Shown here piece after piece: positions 33,801-44,400 of a stretch of DNA of 59,200 bases (the first letter of the stretch is position 1; each line of letters begins with the position of its first letter). Both the position numbers and the translations under genes were made by a program. The notes beneath the pieces were generated by a model. That model was not told where the DNA came from and made no database searches. It saw only the letters and a program-made list of their open reading frames with translations. The stretch comes from a virus, in the IMG/VR virus record IMGVR_UViG_3300040856_002284, positions 1 to 59,200 of that record; one strand, 5' to 3'.

Positions 33801-36800
33801 AGGTAACAACAGCTATGGTACATACGGACTTGTATCACAAGGTAGTGACCCAGATGAAGTGCCAGAAGATGCAACACTTTCAGCAGATATGGTATTCCCT
33901 GCAAAAGTATTTAGAGCACAATATCAAGTTCGTTTTCCAGTAGACGTAAGTGCAAATGTAAGTGAAGGCGATTACATTTTTCAAGAAACAAGTTTAGCAA
34001 AAGCCATAGTAAGTTTCATTACAAACAACGGCAAAGATGTTTTTGTTTACAATACAACAGGCGGTACGTTTAATGAAACAGATGATGTTCGTGTTAGTGC
34101 AACCAATTTAGGTGATACAGCAGTAGCGTGGGCAGGTGCAGACTTTGTTGATGGTACCGCAGCCGCAGGTTCACCTACCAATGCAACACCGGGCTTGGTA
34201 TCTCTATGGGATGCAAGCTCAGACGAAGGCGATCTTACCGTCTATACTTATGACATGGTCGGCTTGCCAAACAACGTAAGTGAAATAGAAATTTTCCATA
34301 AGTCGGACGACATCTATCAACCTTATGAAGTGACAAATGCTACAACAACAGGCAAATACCTAGGTGGTTATACATCTGAGGCAAGCGGTAGTGAAGCAGA
34401 TTATACAACTACTTCTGCAGGAACTGGTGCTATATTTAGAGTTGAAAAGACCGTTAACAACGGTTATGCAGTAACAATTATAAATGGTGGTTCTGGATAT
34501 ACTGCAACGCCAACTGCTGATACATTTACAATTGATGGATCACTATTAGGAGGTGTTACATCAACAAACGATGCAACAATTACCGTAGTTTCAGAAGCAA
34601 GCGGTGTTATAGATGAGGTTAGTATATCAGGTACCGTAGCAACAGATGGTAATACACCTGTTGAAAACGGTAAGGTATGGCGACTAAATCTTGGTACAGG
34701 AATCGAAGGCACTGCTGAAAATGGTTTACAAAAAGAAACATATCACGATACTCCGGTAGTGTTTAGACATAAACAGAATTTTGTGTTTGATGGTATATCA
34801 GATGTTCCTACTAGACCAAGTACAGCATTAACCTTCACAGGTGATCCAAACGGTAGTCAAACATATAGAACTATTGGATTCACACGTAGTATTACAGATG
34901 TAGATAATGTTGGCACCAACCAGCGTGTTATTACTTTCGATAGTAACTTTGATTATGTTGACTTAACCGTTGATCAAGATATTATTTCATTAGCTGACAA
35001 TTCAGCAGATATTACTCCTGTTATTCCTGGCGTCACAGGCGGTGATAACTTAGGTGATACAAGCACAAATACAAGAATCGCGATTAATAGATTGGATAGC
35101 ACCGACGCAGCCCGTTTGAACACAGGCGAAATGAAATTTACATGGGCAGGTAAGTCATTTACTATTACAAGTTATAGTGAACATTCTTTGATTTCAGATG
35201 GTAGTACATTTGCTGTAATTGCATTTACAGACAATGACAATGTTATCAATGGTGCAAGCGGTGGCGGTTTGAATGAATGGCCAGGCCTGCCAGGCGATAG
35301 TGGCTTAACAAGTGCAAGAGGTATAACACTGAAAGCAGGGTTGGTTGCAACAGAAGCAGCAACAATTACCGTTAATATTAGTACATGTCGTGCTACATCA
35401 CATGACATGCTAGATATAGGTACAGGAGGTTATAACCAAACAAACTACCCAGACAGGATCTTTGGATCACCTGTAAACGCACCTGCAAACACCAACGATG
35501 CTATTGATAGCACAGGTAATGCAAGTAAAGCACAAATACAAGAACGTGATAGAGGTAGAGTTTTTGCTGTTACAACAGACCAAGATGGGTTCTTTAGAGT
35601 TGGCAGATTCTTTACGGTTGACCAAGGTACTGGTAGTGTTACATTCAACGCTGCTCTTGTTCTTACAAACATTGATGGTATTGGCTTTAAACGAGGTGTG
35701 CGAGTAAACGAGTTTAGCAATGATGATACATTTACTGATGCCAAAGGTGATGCAGTACCTACACAAACAGCAGTAGAAGGATACATCAATGCTCGTTTAG
35801 GTAGAGACAGAGAAGGTGACGAAGTACTAGCAGCCAATATTATTCCATCAGGTGGTGGCTTCTTGTACAAAGCTGGCGATACTATGAATGGTGACATCAA
35901 CATGGACAGCAACAGAATTGTTAACCTAGTACCAAATACTAGTGTTGACACGGATGCTGCTACAATAGGATATGTTAATAGTAAAACTGATGAACTAAAT
36001 GACATCGGTGATGTTACCGTAGTAGGAACAGGAGCTACTATAGAAGGTGATATACTTATGTTCACTGGTTCAGGTAGTACACAAGCAAGTGAAAATGTTA
36101 CCGTTGGCGGAGATATTGGATTCTCATATACAAGCTCAGGAGTTGCAACAGCAGCAATTAGTGCAGGTGTAATTGAAAATGCAGATGTAAGTGCAAGTGC
36201 AGCAATAGCACAAAGCAAGTTAGCAATGGAACGTGCAGGCACATTTGACGAAGATGATGCTGTAAATGGATGGAATGGCAGTTCTGCCCAAACTGCTCAA
36301 AGTTTTGTAGGACTTACAGCATTCAGTGATGAAAACTTTGAAGTTGAACAATTCGATTTCGGTGGTGGTGCTGAAGACAGCGGTCGTGTTAGAATCAAAG
36401 CAGGCGGTGTGGCAAACGCAGAACTTGCAAATAGCAGTATTACCGTTGCAGGCCCAGGTCCAACATCAACTGCCATTTCATTAGGTGGTACACTAACATT
36501 TGCAGGCACAGCAAATGAAGTAACCGTAGCAGAATCAAGCGGTACAATTACAATCAGCTTACCTGCAACTATTAATGCTAACACAACCGGTAACGCTGCA
36601 AGTGCCGATACAATAGATACAATAACTAGATCAACCGATGCTACACATTATCTAACTTTTGTTACGGACGATAATATTAGTGCAACTGCTGAAAACCTTT
36701 ACACAGATTCTGGTATTACATACAATCCAAACAGCGGCTTGTTTACACTTGCAGGTAATATACTTCCAGATGCAAACAACACAAGAAACATTGGTGCAGA

Positions 36801-37245
36801 TACTACTGGCAGATACAACACAATTTATGCTACGGTATTTGACGGTACTGCTACCGAAGCACTATATGCTGACTTGGCAGAAAACTATCTAGGTGACGCT
36901 GCTTATGAGCCAGGTACGGTTCTTGTGTTTGGTGGTGAAAACGAAGTTACGGTGTGTGCAGCAAAAGGTGATAGACGAGTTGCAGGTGTTGTAACAACTA
37001 ATCCAGCTCACTTGATGAATAGTCACTTAAAAGGAGATAATGTAGTAGGATTAGCACTTACAGGTCGTGTACCATGTAAAGTAATAGGTCGGGTTGAAAA
37101 AGGTGACTTGCTTGTTACGAGTGCAGTGCCTGGTTATGCAATAGTCGATAATGATGCAAAAGTTGGTACCGTTATTGGTAAAGCTCTTGAAAATAAAACT
37201 GATATGGATAAGGGCGTCATTGAAGTAGTAGTAGGGAGAGTATAA
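30871..37245 (+). CDS. Very large virion structural protein / tail fibre or spike
   Basis: 2124 residues. N-terminal NDGTGDSIRESFRKVNENFTELY (shared with three other genes here) looks like a virion-attachment element. GDTM(E/T/N)G collar-type repeats occur near 190, 230 and 1670. Residues about 560-700 (PENCSIKGDEFRRTII, then a DGVVIRNVT stretch) suggest a beta-helical spike region. The last 150 residues contain YADLAENY and a DRRVAGVV/TGRVPCKV block found at the C-termini of many phage fibre proteins. Probably an adhesin. Follows the HesB gene by 11 bases. Confidence 0.8.
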   Translation: MARKDVDIGIEGNDGTGDSIRESFRKVNENFTELYAVFGQGGNISVLNLDDTPDTYVAKEGRLLVTQTDGLGTGFYKLVSDGGLEDEISSVNTIAFTVDDDTQTVKIRAINTKLSQDPAPTLTSELNAGATVAYNNTINNALLNETGIGNDIDNLVADWNTTHSASAGSITSSNVLISKGYADQKYINDDGDTMEGVLLLEDTGSPRVPAADAEAVNKQYVDDTFVDVDGDTMTGILYLHDHPGALAGQGTPNGPEDLQAATKYYVDNTSYASTTNLYVSTQGDDSQALTPPGKEGRAPSYAFASVNAACQFANNLVNAQPYEPGPYVQTLTYRSAGESVASTVQTAGVSSVPADRLAAMNYLDNEKNEIARDVVTYVNTTYPDFTYDSAICARDVQYIIDSIVLDVKAGLTRNYLTIWAGKRYYANPSATMARVSQQTETVAALTEAKRLAGLRIRATNTGWNAFASAVEDRFDIVISMITADDSTAGPALVEAGSTYGLQMSNNSIGLEQGNPSNRDIIAGKVLRGKKSGAVAEIISYTFINGATDDFELNLLTPVEFQAGEEVEIGNKTRNNQISIRVESGIYYEHLPIKVPENCSIKGDEFRRTIIRPKPGRSQSPWNDTYFYRSTTFDGLTLTSGGLSWSHPSATSDEEGYFGHHYMTDPTDPLSTPKYNSEMDVFLCNDGVVIRNVTCQKHGGFMMVLDPEGQILTRSPYAQTCSSFAQSQGINRAFTGGQFIDGYVGNLYGTITGSGAGGFEVDVTSPAGHGLHIRKPNVPFPFYIAGVRYQVNYVKDYDQLNGTATLVIDESSNPGSEASVNQITGINLSTTITITTSENHGYNNGDPVVITDINGTTELNGNYYYIGNVTALTFDLYLDSGLSTLVDGSAYTAYISGGEVSDVIEGTGYSGAVDGSQECVMQTGGNRSMLSNDYTQLNDNGYGLALHNNALAEAVSVFTYYCYTGYIASNGSQIRSLTGNNSYGTYGLVSQGSDPDEVPEDATLSADMVFPAKVFRAQYQVRFPVDVSANVSEGDYIFQETSLAKAIVSFITNNGKDVFVYNTTGGTFNETDDVRVSATNLGDTAVAWAGADFVDGTAAAGSPTNATPGLVSLWDASSDEGDLTVYTYDMVGLPNNVSEIEIFHKSDDIYQPYEVTNATTTGKYLGGYTSEASGSEADYTTTSAGTGAIFRVEKTVNNGYAVTIINGGSGYTATPTADTFTIDGSLLGGVTSTNDATITVVSEASGVIDEVSISGTVATDGNTPVENGKVWRLNLGTGIEGTAENGLQKETYHDTPVVFRHKQNFVFDGISDVPTRPSTALTFTGDPNGSQTYRTIGFTRSITDVDNVGTNQRVITFDSNFDYVDLTVDQDIISLADNSADITPVIPGVTGGDNLGDTSTNTRIAINRLDSTDAARLNTGEMKFTWAGKSFTITSYSEHSLISDGSTFAVIAFTDNDNVINGASGGGLNEWPGLPGDSGLTSARGITLKAGLVATEAATITVNISTCRATSHDMLDIGTGGYNQTNYPDRIFGSPVNAPANTNDAIDSTGNASKAQIQERDRGRVFAVTTDQDGFFRVGRFFTVDQGTGSVTFNAALVLTNIDGIGFKRGVRVNEFSNDDTFTDAKGDAVPTQTAVEGYINARLGRDREGDEVLAANIIPSGGGFLYKAGDTMNGDINMDSNRIVNLVPNTSVDTDAATIGYVNSKTDELNDIGDVTVVGTGATIEGDILMFTGSGSTQASENVTVGGDIGFSYTSSGVATAAISAGVIENADVSASAAIAQSKLAMERAGTFDEDDAVNGWNGSSAQTAQSFVGLTAFSDENFEVEQFDFGGGAEDSGRVRIKAGGVANAELANSSITVAGPGPTSTAISLGGTLTFAGTANEVTVAESSGTITISLPATINANTTGNAASADTIDTITRSTDATHYLTFVTDDNISATAENLYTDSGITYNPNSGLFTLAGNILPDANNTRNIGADTTGRYNTIYATVFDGTATEALYADLAENYLGDAAYEPGTVLVFGGENEVTVCAAKGDRRVAGVVTTNPAHLMNSHLKGDNVVGLALTGRVPCKVIGRVEKGDLLVTSAVPGYAIVDNDAKVGTVIGKALENKTDMDKGVIEVVVGRV

Positions 37246-37556
37246 TGGCAAAACTAACAATTAATGTAGGGTCGAGCGCAAACAGCGGAGGTGGTGACGC
37301 ACTCCGCGATGCAATGGTTAAAATCAATAGTAATTTTGACGAGTTGTATAATACCTTAGGAAGTGTGAGTGCATTAGAAGATGGACAACTGAGAGCAGAT
37401 ATACAAGGTAGTATATTTGCAGATGATAGTACATTACTAGTTGATGCTGTAAATGGTGAGATTCCAGGGTATGTAAGTTTAGCAACACTTCAAAGTGTTG
37501 TTGCTGCTAGTGCCGATTTTGCTGACTTCCAAACTAGGATTGCAGCATTAACATAA
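37245..37556 (+). CDS. Small virion protein with shared N-terminal motif, 103 aa
   Basis: Its N-terminus (GGGDALRDAMVKINSNFDELY) matches the attachment-type motif of the 2124-residue protein. The rest is short and Ala/Val-rich. Its ATG overlaps the stop of the large gene (TAATG). Perhaps an adaptor or fibre-tip component. Confidence 0.65.
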   Translation: MAKLTINVGSSANSGGGDALRDAMVKINSNFDELYNTLGSVSALEDGQLRADIQGSIFADDSTLLVDAVNGEIPGYVSLATLQSVVAASADFADFQTRIAALT

Positions 37557-37559
37557 ATA
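37552..37559 (+). promoter_or_regulatory. Late-type box CATAAATA
   Basis: Overlaps the stop of the small virion gene and lies 23 bases before the fibre gene at 37583. Confidence 0.55.
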
Positions 37560-37582
37560 TTAGAAAGAACAGGATTTAGAGA

Positions 37583-39172
37583 ATGGCAAATAGATTTCCA
37601 CTTATAGTAGATACAGACGACGGTAACAAAATCAAAGAATTACCAAGTGGTGATTTTTTAGATATGACAGGCAGTGGACTTGCTAATCTTACTGGCATTA
37701 CTTTGTCTAATACACTTACTACTGCAAATGCAACAATATCTGGATCACTTAATGTTACCGGTACGGCACAATTTGCCAGTTTAGACGCATCTACTATAAC
37801 TATCAATGGTAGCAGTATTTCATCAACACAAGTACAATCAGATTGGAATGAAACCAATGATGATAGTGCTGCATTCATTTTGAATAAACCAACTATTCCA
37901 AGCAGTGTATTTGATTTAAATGACTTTAGGTTTGCAGCGCAAGAAGGTGCAAACGGTGATACTTTACAACTTACTAAGCCTTCTGGAGATCCATCCAGTT
38001 GGAGTATAAGATTTAGTGCCAGCGCAGGTGGCGGACTACAATATGGCGATCTAAGCGCAAGGGTCGGTGACGAAAACGGTACAGGTAATTTAAGTTATAA
38101 TTCAGGTAACGGTGAATTTACTATTAACTTTCCTAATATAGGTGGTGATAGCTATATTAGCGTAGCATATGATCAAGGTGATCCTGGCATTGTATTATCA
38201 TGGACAAATCCTGGGTATTTAACATATAACATAGCAGACGACAATGATGCAAATAATAATAATTTTAAAAGTGCATCAAGAAAGTCAATTAATGTTTTAA
38301 ATAGATCTCCAGGATATGATGGTGCAGGTACAGCAGGCGAACTACGTTATGATAACACAACAGGACAATTTGATTTTATTCCTCCAGACTTAGCAGGACT
38401 TGGCGGCGGCGGTATTACCGACATTGTAAACGATACTACTCCACAATTGGGTGGCGATTTAGATCTTAACACTAGAAATATCACTGGTACTGGTAATGTT
38501 AATGTTGACGGCGGTATTAGTGCAAGCGGCGGATTACTTGTTTCTGCAGGTCTTACTCAATTACAAGGTGGGACAGAAATCGAAGGTTACTTACAAATTG
38601 AAGGAAGCTCACTAACAAATACAGATATCTTAGTAACAACTAATGCTAATGGTTTAATTGGTAAAGTTGCTGGTTTCCAAATTGACGGTAGTGGTAACTT
38701 ATCTATTCCTGGAGCAACCACTGCAAGTGGTAACATGAATGTCACAGGTGATATAACTGCAACAGGCACTATAACAGCAGCAAGTGTTGTAAGTGGCGGC
38801 ACAGGAACTCCAAGTATTAGTACAGGTGGCGATTTCTTATTCGAAGTAGGCGGTAAATTAGAAATACGCCATGGGCAACTAGGTATTGGTGCAGAAGCAA
38901 GTTTGCCTACAACAAATCTAGACAACGGCGACTTCTTATTTTACTCTTCTATAGGTACATTTGCAATTTATTCAAACCAGTTTGATGGCGATGGAACACA
39001 GGGTTGGTACTATTTGCCTTCTAGACTAAGTCCTTATCCACTAGCATTACCTAACTTGTCAAACGCACAGAGAAATGCTATTACAGGTAAATCAGGACAT
39101 ATGATTTTTAACACAGATAATGGTAATGTCGAAGTGCATGACGGGACTGCCTGGAGAACAATTTCAATATGA
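37583..39172 (+). CDS. Tail fibre-like structural protein
   Basis: 529 residues. Begins RFPLIVDTDDGNKIKELPSGD, a start I know from cyanophage-type tail fibre proteins, then low-complexity Ser/Thr/Gly/Asn-rich beta repeats (LTTANATISGSLNVTGTA-like and a second set near 370-410), ending in a small domain with SGHMIFNTDNGNVEVHDGTAW. Host-recognition role inferred. Confidence 0.75.
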   Translation: MANRFPLIVDTDDGNKIKELPSGDFLDMTGSGLANLTGITLSNTLTTANATISGSLNVTGTAQFASLDASTITINGSSISSTQVQSDWNETNDDSAAFILNKPTIPSSVFDLNDFRFAAQEGANGDTLQLTKPSGDPSSWSIRFSASAGGGLQYGDLSARVGDENGTGNLSYNSGNGEFTINFPNIGGDSYISVAYDQGDPGIVLSWTNPGYLTYNIADDNDANNNNFKSASRKSINVLNRSPGYDGAGTAGELRYDNTTGQFDFIPPDLAGLGGGGITDIVNDTTPQLGGDLDLNTRNITGTGNVNVDGGISASGGLLVSAGLTQLQGGTEIEGYLQIEGSSLTNTDILVTTNANGLIGKVAGFQIDGSGNLSIPGATTASGNMNVTGDITATGTITAASVVSGGTGTPSISTGGDFLFEVGGKLEIRHGQLGIGAEASLPTTNLDNGDFLFYSSIGTFAIYSNQFDGDGTQGWYYLPSRLSPYPLALPNLSNAQRNAITGKSGHMIFNTDNGNVEVHDGTAWRTISI

Positions 39173-40767
39173 GTCATAGAGAATACAATATTGTTATTAA
39201 AAAAGGCGCAAATTTATCAGAAGTTGAACAGGACTTACAAGGACCGAGTGGTAGCTCAACTATTCCAAGCCGCAGAGTTGATATTGTAAATCCTAGACCA
39301 GGTAGTACTAGAATAACAAGTTTTGCTTTATCTGAAGCAGAAGTTAAACAATTGCAACAAGACAATCGTATTGAAGCTGTAGAAATTCCACCAGAACAAA
39401 GAGACGATATAGAAATTGGTTTACATGGCAGACAGGTAGGAAATTTTGACAAAACTAGTTTAGATAATGGAAATTATCAAAACTGGGGATTAAAACGTTG
39501 TATAAGTGAATCATTAAACTACGGCAGCACAGGTGGTCCTACAGACAACGATAACTATGATTATAGTTATGATGGAACAGGAGTTGATGTTGTAATTCAA
39601 GATAGTGGTATACAAGTTGGTCATCCTGAATGGAATGATTACACAGGTACAACAAGATTACAACAAATAGACTGGGCTACAGAAAGTGGTTTGAGTTTTA
39701 CGCAAAGTGCTAATCATTATAGAGATTATGACGGACACGGTACACATTGTGCAGGTATAGCAGCAGGTTTAACATTTGGCTGGGCTAAAGGTTCTAGAAT
39801 ATATGCACAAAAATTGTCTGGCTTAGAAGGCTCAGGTGATAGTGGAACAGGAATAAGTATTACAAATGCATTTGATGCAATACGTTTATGGCATAACAAC
39901 AAATCAGGTGCCGATGCTGGTCGACCTACCGTAGTAAATATGAGTTGGGGATATGGATATGCTCTTTATCCATCAGATATTACTACAGGAAACTATAGAG
40001 GAACTAGTTGGAACTTTGCTAACGACTATGGTAGTAATAGCACTACACTTTGGACCAACACAGGAATAGTTTTTCCATATTATACAGGTGCTTTAGGATC
40101 TAATACAAGAATGCCTGTAAGAGTTGCTTCAGTTGATGCAGAGGTTGAAGATATGATATCTGCTGGCATACATGTGTGTATTGCAGCAGGAAATACTTTA
40201 TTTAAAATTGATGTACCCGGCGGTCTTGATTATGATAATACGGTTACTAGAAGTGGATCTCCTGAATATTATCACAGAGGAAGTTCTCCTTATAGTGAAA
40301 ATGCATTTATGGTAGGAAATATTGATAGTGCTTTGTTTAGTAGTTTAGATCATAGAGCATTTAGTAGTTGCAATGGCCCAGGAACAAATATTTGGGCGCC
40401 AGGCAGTGACATAATGAGTGCTACAAGTGCTATAAATGATTATGGAGCAAGTGGTAACTACTATTTAGATAGCAATTATGAACAAACAAATATAGGCGGT
40501 ACAAGCATGGCTGCACCGCAAGTTGCAGGTGTAGCTGCATGTTACTTACAAAAAAATTCTACATTAACACCTGCACAACTTTTTACCGAACTTACAACAG
40601 ATGCAACTAGCGTAATATATGATACAGGAAACAGCGACGATTATACTAACACAAATAGTGTTTGCGGATCTCCTAATAGATTATTGTATAACAAATATGG
40701 TTATCCTCCATTCTCAATGAACTTGAGTTTTAGTTTTACAAACGGAGCAACTATCACATCGTCATAA
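39169..40767 (+). CDS. Subtilisin-like serine protease in the virion module
   Basis: 532 residues. S8 triad: D145 (IQDSGIQ), H190 (DGHGTHCAG), S446 (GGTSMAAPQVAG), with oxyanion N342 (AAGN). An N-terminal extension of about 100 residues could be a propeptide or a docking part. No signal peptide. It overlaps the fibre gene by 4 bases (ATGA) and is flanked by structural genes, so it may be virion-borne, acting on fibre maturation or on host surface proteins. Confidence 0.9.
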   Translation: MSHREYNIVIKKGANLSEVEQDLQGPSGSSTIPSRRVDIVNPRPGSTRITSFALSEAEVKQLQQDNRIEAVEIPPEQRDDIEIGLHGRQVGNFDKTSLDNGNYQNWGLKRCISESLNYGSTGGPTDNDNYDYSYDGTGVDVVIQDSGIQVGHPEWNDYTGTTRLQQIDWATESGLSFTQSANHYRDYDGHGTHCAGIAAGLTFGWAKGSRIYAQKLSGLEGSGDSGTGISITNAFDAIRLWHNNKSGADAGRPTVVNMSWGYGYALYPSDITTGNYRGTSWNFANDYGSNSTTLWTNTGIVFPYYTGALGSNTRMPVRVASVDAEVEDMISAGIHVCIAAGNTLFKIDVPGGLDYDNTVTRSGSPEYYHRGSSPYSENAFMVGNIDSALFSSLDHRAFSSCNGPGTNIWAPGSDIMSATSAINDYGASGNYYLDSNYEQTNIGGTSMAAPQVAGVAACYLQKNSTLTPAQLFTELTTDATSVIYDTGNSDDYTNTNSVCGSPNRLLYNKYGYPPFSMNLSFSFTNGATITSS

Positions 40768-40770
40768 ATA
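40763..40770 (+). promoter_or_regulatory. Late-type box CATAAATA
   Basis: Overlaps the protease stop and lies 18 bases before ATG 40789, with ACGGAGA ribosome site between. Confidence 0.55.
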
Positions 40771-40788
40771 TTAAAAACGGAGATCATT

Positions 40789-41463
40789 ATGACTATTCAA
40801 ACAATCAATGTGGGTTCTTTAGCAAATGACGGTACAGGGGACGATCTAAGAGAAGCATTTATAAAGGTTAATCAAAACTTTGCGGAACTAGATACTAGAT
40901 CAGAGGCTACAACTGCAACAAACGTAGGTACAAGCGGTGCTGAAGTTTTTAAAGAACTTGTAGGAAGCGAACTACAATTTAGAAAAATTACAGGCGGCAA
41001 TGCTATAACCGTTACACAAAATACAAATGAAATTGAAATTTCAAGTGTAGCAGGTCAATATATACTTAGAGATGATTACGATACCAGTCATGTTACTGGT
41101 GCCGGCACCGTATTAGCATTTAAAGATACTAATGCTATGAAAGTAAGAATTAATCCTAACGATACTCCGTATCCGAGTGTTACATTTGATAGTAAATTAG
41201 CATATGATCCACAACCAGAATTATACAACAATTTAAATGCAAGAAACTTTGATATCTTTAATGTTACAAATATCAACAACGTTGATACAGCAGAACTTGA
41301 AAAGGCATTTGGATGGGACTTTGGAGAACTTGACGAGACTAGAACAAGCATATTTGATTGGATTTTGAATGTATTCGATGTTGATTTAGGCGAAGCAGCA
41401 CCAGGAGATGCAAGAATACCAGAATCAAGGGCATCAGTTGATTTTGGTACATTAGGGGATTAA
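40789..41463 (+). CDS. Virion protein with shared N-terminal motif, 224 aa
   Basis: Starts with NDGTGDDLREAFIKVNQNFAELD, nearly the same as in the 2124-residue protein. The C-terminal third is acidic (DFGELDE, DVDLGEAAPGD). Probably a baseplate- or fibre-associated adaptor. Followed after 2 bases by the large Ig-like protein gene. Confidence 0.7.
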   Translation: MTIQTINVGSLANDGTGDDLREAFIKVNQNFAELDTRSEATTATNVGTSGAEVFKELVGSELQFRKITGGNAITVTQNTNEIEISSVAGQYILRDDYDTSHVTGAGTVLAFKDTNAMKVRINPNDTPYPSVTFDSKLAYDPQPELYNNLNARNFDIFNVTNINNVDTAELEKAFGWDFGELDETRTSIFDWILNVFDVDLGEAAPGDARIPESRASVDFGTLGD

Positions 41464-41465
41464 TA

Positions 41466-44400
41466 ATGGCGTTACCACAATGGACGGTAAACTCAGGACA
41501 TAGTTTTGGCATAATACAAGAACGAGCAAATGTTAACATAGAGCTTCCGATTAGTAACTTAGAAGATGTTACTAATGCTACCGTCATTAGTGGTAATTTT
41601 CCGGCAGGACTTACAATTCAAGATAATACAATAATTGGATTTCCTTTAGAGGTATCTCGTACAACTGAACACAATTTTTGCATTAGAGCAACAACTGCCG
41701 ACGGTGTTGCCGATAGAACTTTTAAAATAATTATAGAAGGTTCAGATGAACCTGAATGGATTACCCCAGAAGGAGATTTACGTGTAGGACCTGTTCCTAG
41801 TGGTATGTATTGGTTTGATACAAGCACAACCATATGGGGAATGAAAGAATTTATTTCCAACGATTATTCTGTTAAAAGTGTAACTGATTATGCAAATAAA
41901 CCAGAATTCTTCGAAGGTGAAGATTATGATGTTGCAGTAACATTTGTAAACCAAGAAGGTAGATTTTATGTAAGACGTGATGAAAGATGGAGATTAATGA
42001 CATCTGACATTATGGCTACATTCTTTGACGATAAAAACACAATTACAAGTAGTTTTGCTCGTCCTGCAAATGGTACAGCAGATTACTGGTGGAAGCTAGG
42101 TAATAGTGATAGCGGGTTTGATCCAAAAATTAAAAAGTATAATAGTTATTTAGATGCATGGGAAACACAAGAAGTAATTGTAAATCCTGATGAACCATTT
42201 AATCCACAAGATGATCAAATTTGGATTCAAACTTTTACAAATAGCTCTGTGTTTTATGTAAAACGATATGATGTGACCGAACAAGATTTTGTTTTATTGA
42301 GTTTTGACTTTGGTGATACTGCTCCTGAAAGAAAAGAACCAGCTACATTTATATTAGACTCTTCATATGTCAATTTTAAATTAGAAGTATTAGATAGTGA
42401 TTTAACTAGCGATCAAACTCATAGATTTTTTATTGCAGATGGTGATGGAGCATTACCAGGAGGCTTAACCTTATCCGAAGACGGAATTATTAGTGGTTTT
42501 GTTGATCCAATCAAAGCATTAGATGTAAATGCAGATCCTGGGTATGATGTTAATAACTTTGATGCTTTTCCAATTGACTGGGGTATTCCAGATGCAGACG
42601 GTTACGATAGTTATTTGTATGATACACAAGATTATGGATACGGTGTTCCTACTAGACAGCCAAAAAAACTAAACAGAAAGTACGCATTTTTTGTAAGTGT
42701 TGATGATGGTGTTACGGTTGCAAAACGTAAGTTTTCTATATTTGTTGTAGGTGATGATTTTGTTAGAGCAGACAATACAATCATGAAAGCAGCAGACGGT
42801 GTATTTGCTGCTGATGTTACGTATCTACGCAAACCATTATGGTTAACAGATGCATACCTAGGGCAGAAACGTGCAAACAATTATGTTACGATATTTTTAG
42901 ATGTTTATGATCCAAATGAATTATTAGGTACAATTACATATGTGCTAGAAAAAACAAACAACGACGGAACTATTAGTGAATTACCACCTGGTTTAGAATT
43001 AGATAACACAACCGGCGAAGTAGCAGGAAGAATTGGATATCAGCCAGAAAGCCAAAAATCATACAAGTTTACGGTTAGAGCAGAAAGATCTGAAACAGAT
43101 TCAGAAACATTAGAAGTTAATGCTAATGTATTTGAAGACACAAGAGCAGGATTATCTACTATTAAAGTATATAATATTTCTGAAGAAGATTTGCTATTGT
43201 TAGAAGGTAGGTCTATAACTATTGAAAATAGATTATACAACGTAAAATCAACAGAAAAAGTTCAAACAGAAGATTTTGATTTAGTTATATTAACTGAAGA
43301 ACTAGTTCCTACAGACAAAGCAGAAGTATTAAAATTATTTTACACAGCAGAAAGTGGACAGAATTATTTCTTTGTTAAATCTTTAAATACAAAAAGTAAA
43401 GAATTTTATGCAGGTAGATCTATTAACTACAATGCCACAGAAGTTTATGAAATTGCAAGTGTAGATGATTATGTAGAATGGACAATCGAATCTGATGATT
43501 TATTAGCATTGGAATTAAATACACAGGCTGTTGGATTAACATATAATACAGGCTTATCATTTGCTGAAAACTTAACACTGGTTGTTGAAGCATTTTTAAC
43601 ACAAGCGAATACAGATTTAGATGGTTATGTAAGTATTCAAAGTTCTCAAAAAATTACGTTAAGATTACCTGTAACTAGTTTAACTAATAATAGAACAGAT
43701 GTTAAGAATTTATTCCACAAAAGCGATAGCAGTGAAGTATTAATAAGTAAAACTGCAAACTTCACAAAAATTTCTCTTGATACAAATTTAACAAGAACAC
43801 TAACACAAGATGCACAGATAAGTTTTGGTGCTCCTAAAGGTAGTTTAATCTTAGAAAGAATTGTTTTAGGACTACAAGAAATAACAGAAACTAGAAAAAC
43901 ATTTACTTTAGATTTGTTAGGTGATTACAATTTTGATATTACATGGAAGACTGATGCATTACTACCTGATATACAAGCAAACAGAATTAGCACTCTTAGA
44001 TTAGAAGCAGAAAGTGCTTATGAAAATGCAAACTTAGTGTACACACTTGTTAATGGAAGTTTACCTCCAGGATTATCCCTTACTGAAAAAGGCGAAATTG
44101 TAGGTAAGATAGAGCAGTTTGGTGTTCCTGGTATTCCAGGCTTGACATTGTTTGATAATTTGACAACAACAATTGACAAAGGTTTAACAAGATTTGATAG
44201 CATATGGAAATTTACCGTTGCAGTTAAGGATAAGTTTAATCCAAAAATTGCTGTTAGAGAATTCACATTGAATATCTTAGATCCAGATAATGTATTGTTT
44301 AGTAATTTGTATATGGAACCATTTTTACCAGTTGAACAAAGAAATACATTTAACGAATTTGTTAACGACATAAATGTGTTTAATCCTGAATACATCTATC

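Noticed and set aside
35445-36242. Long open frame (265 codons) on the minus strand opposite the 2124-residue virion gene
   Set aside because: Low-complexity Ser/Val/Pro/Leu translation mirrored from the repetitive fibre code; no ribosome site, and the plus-strand protein is convincing.
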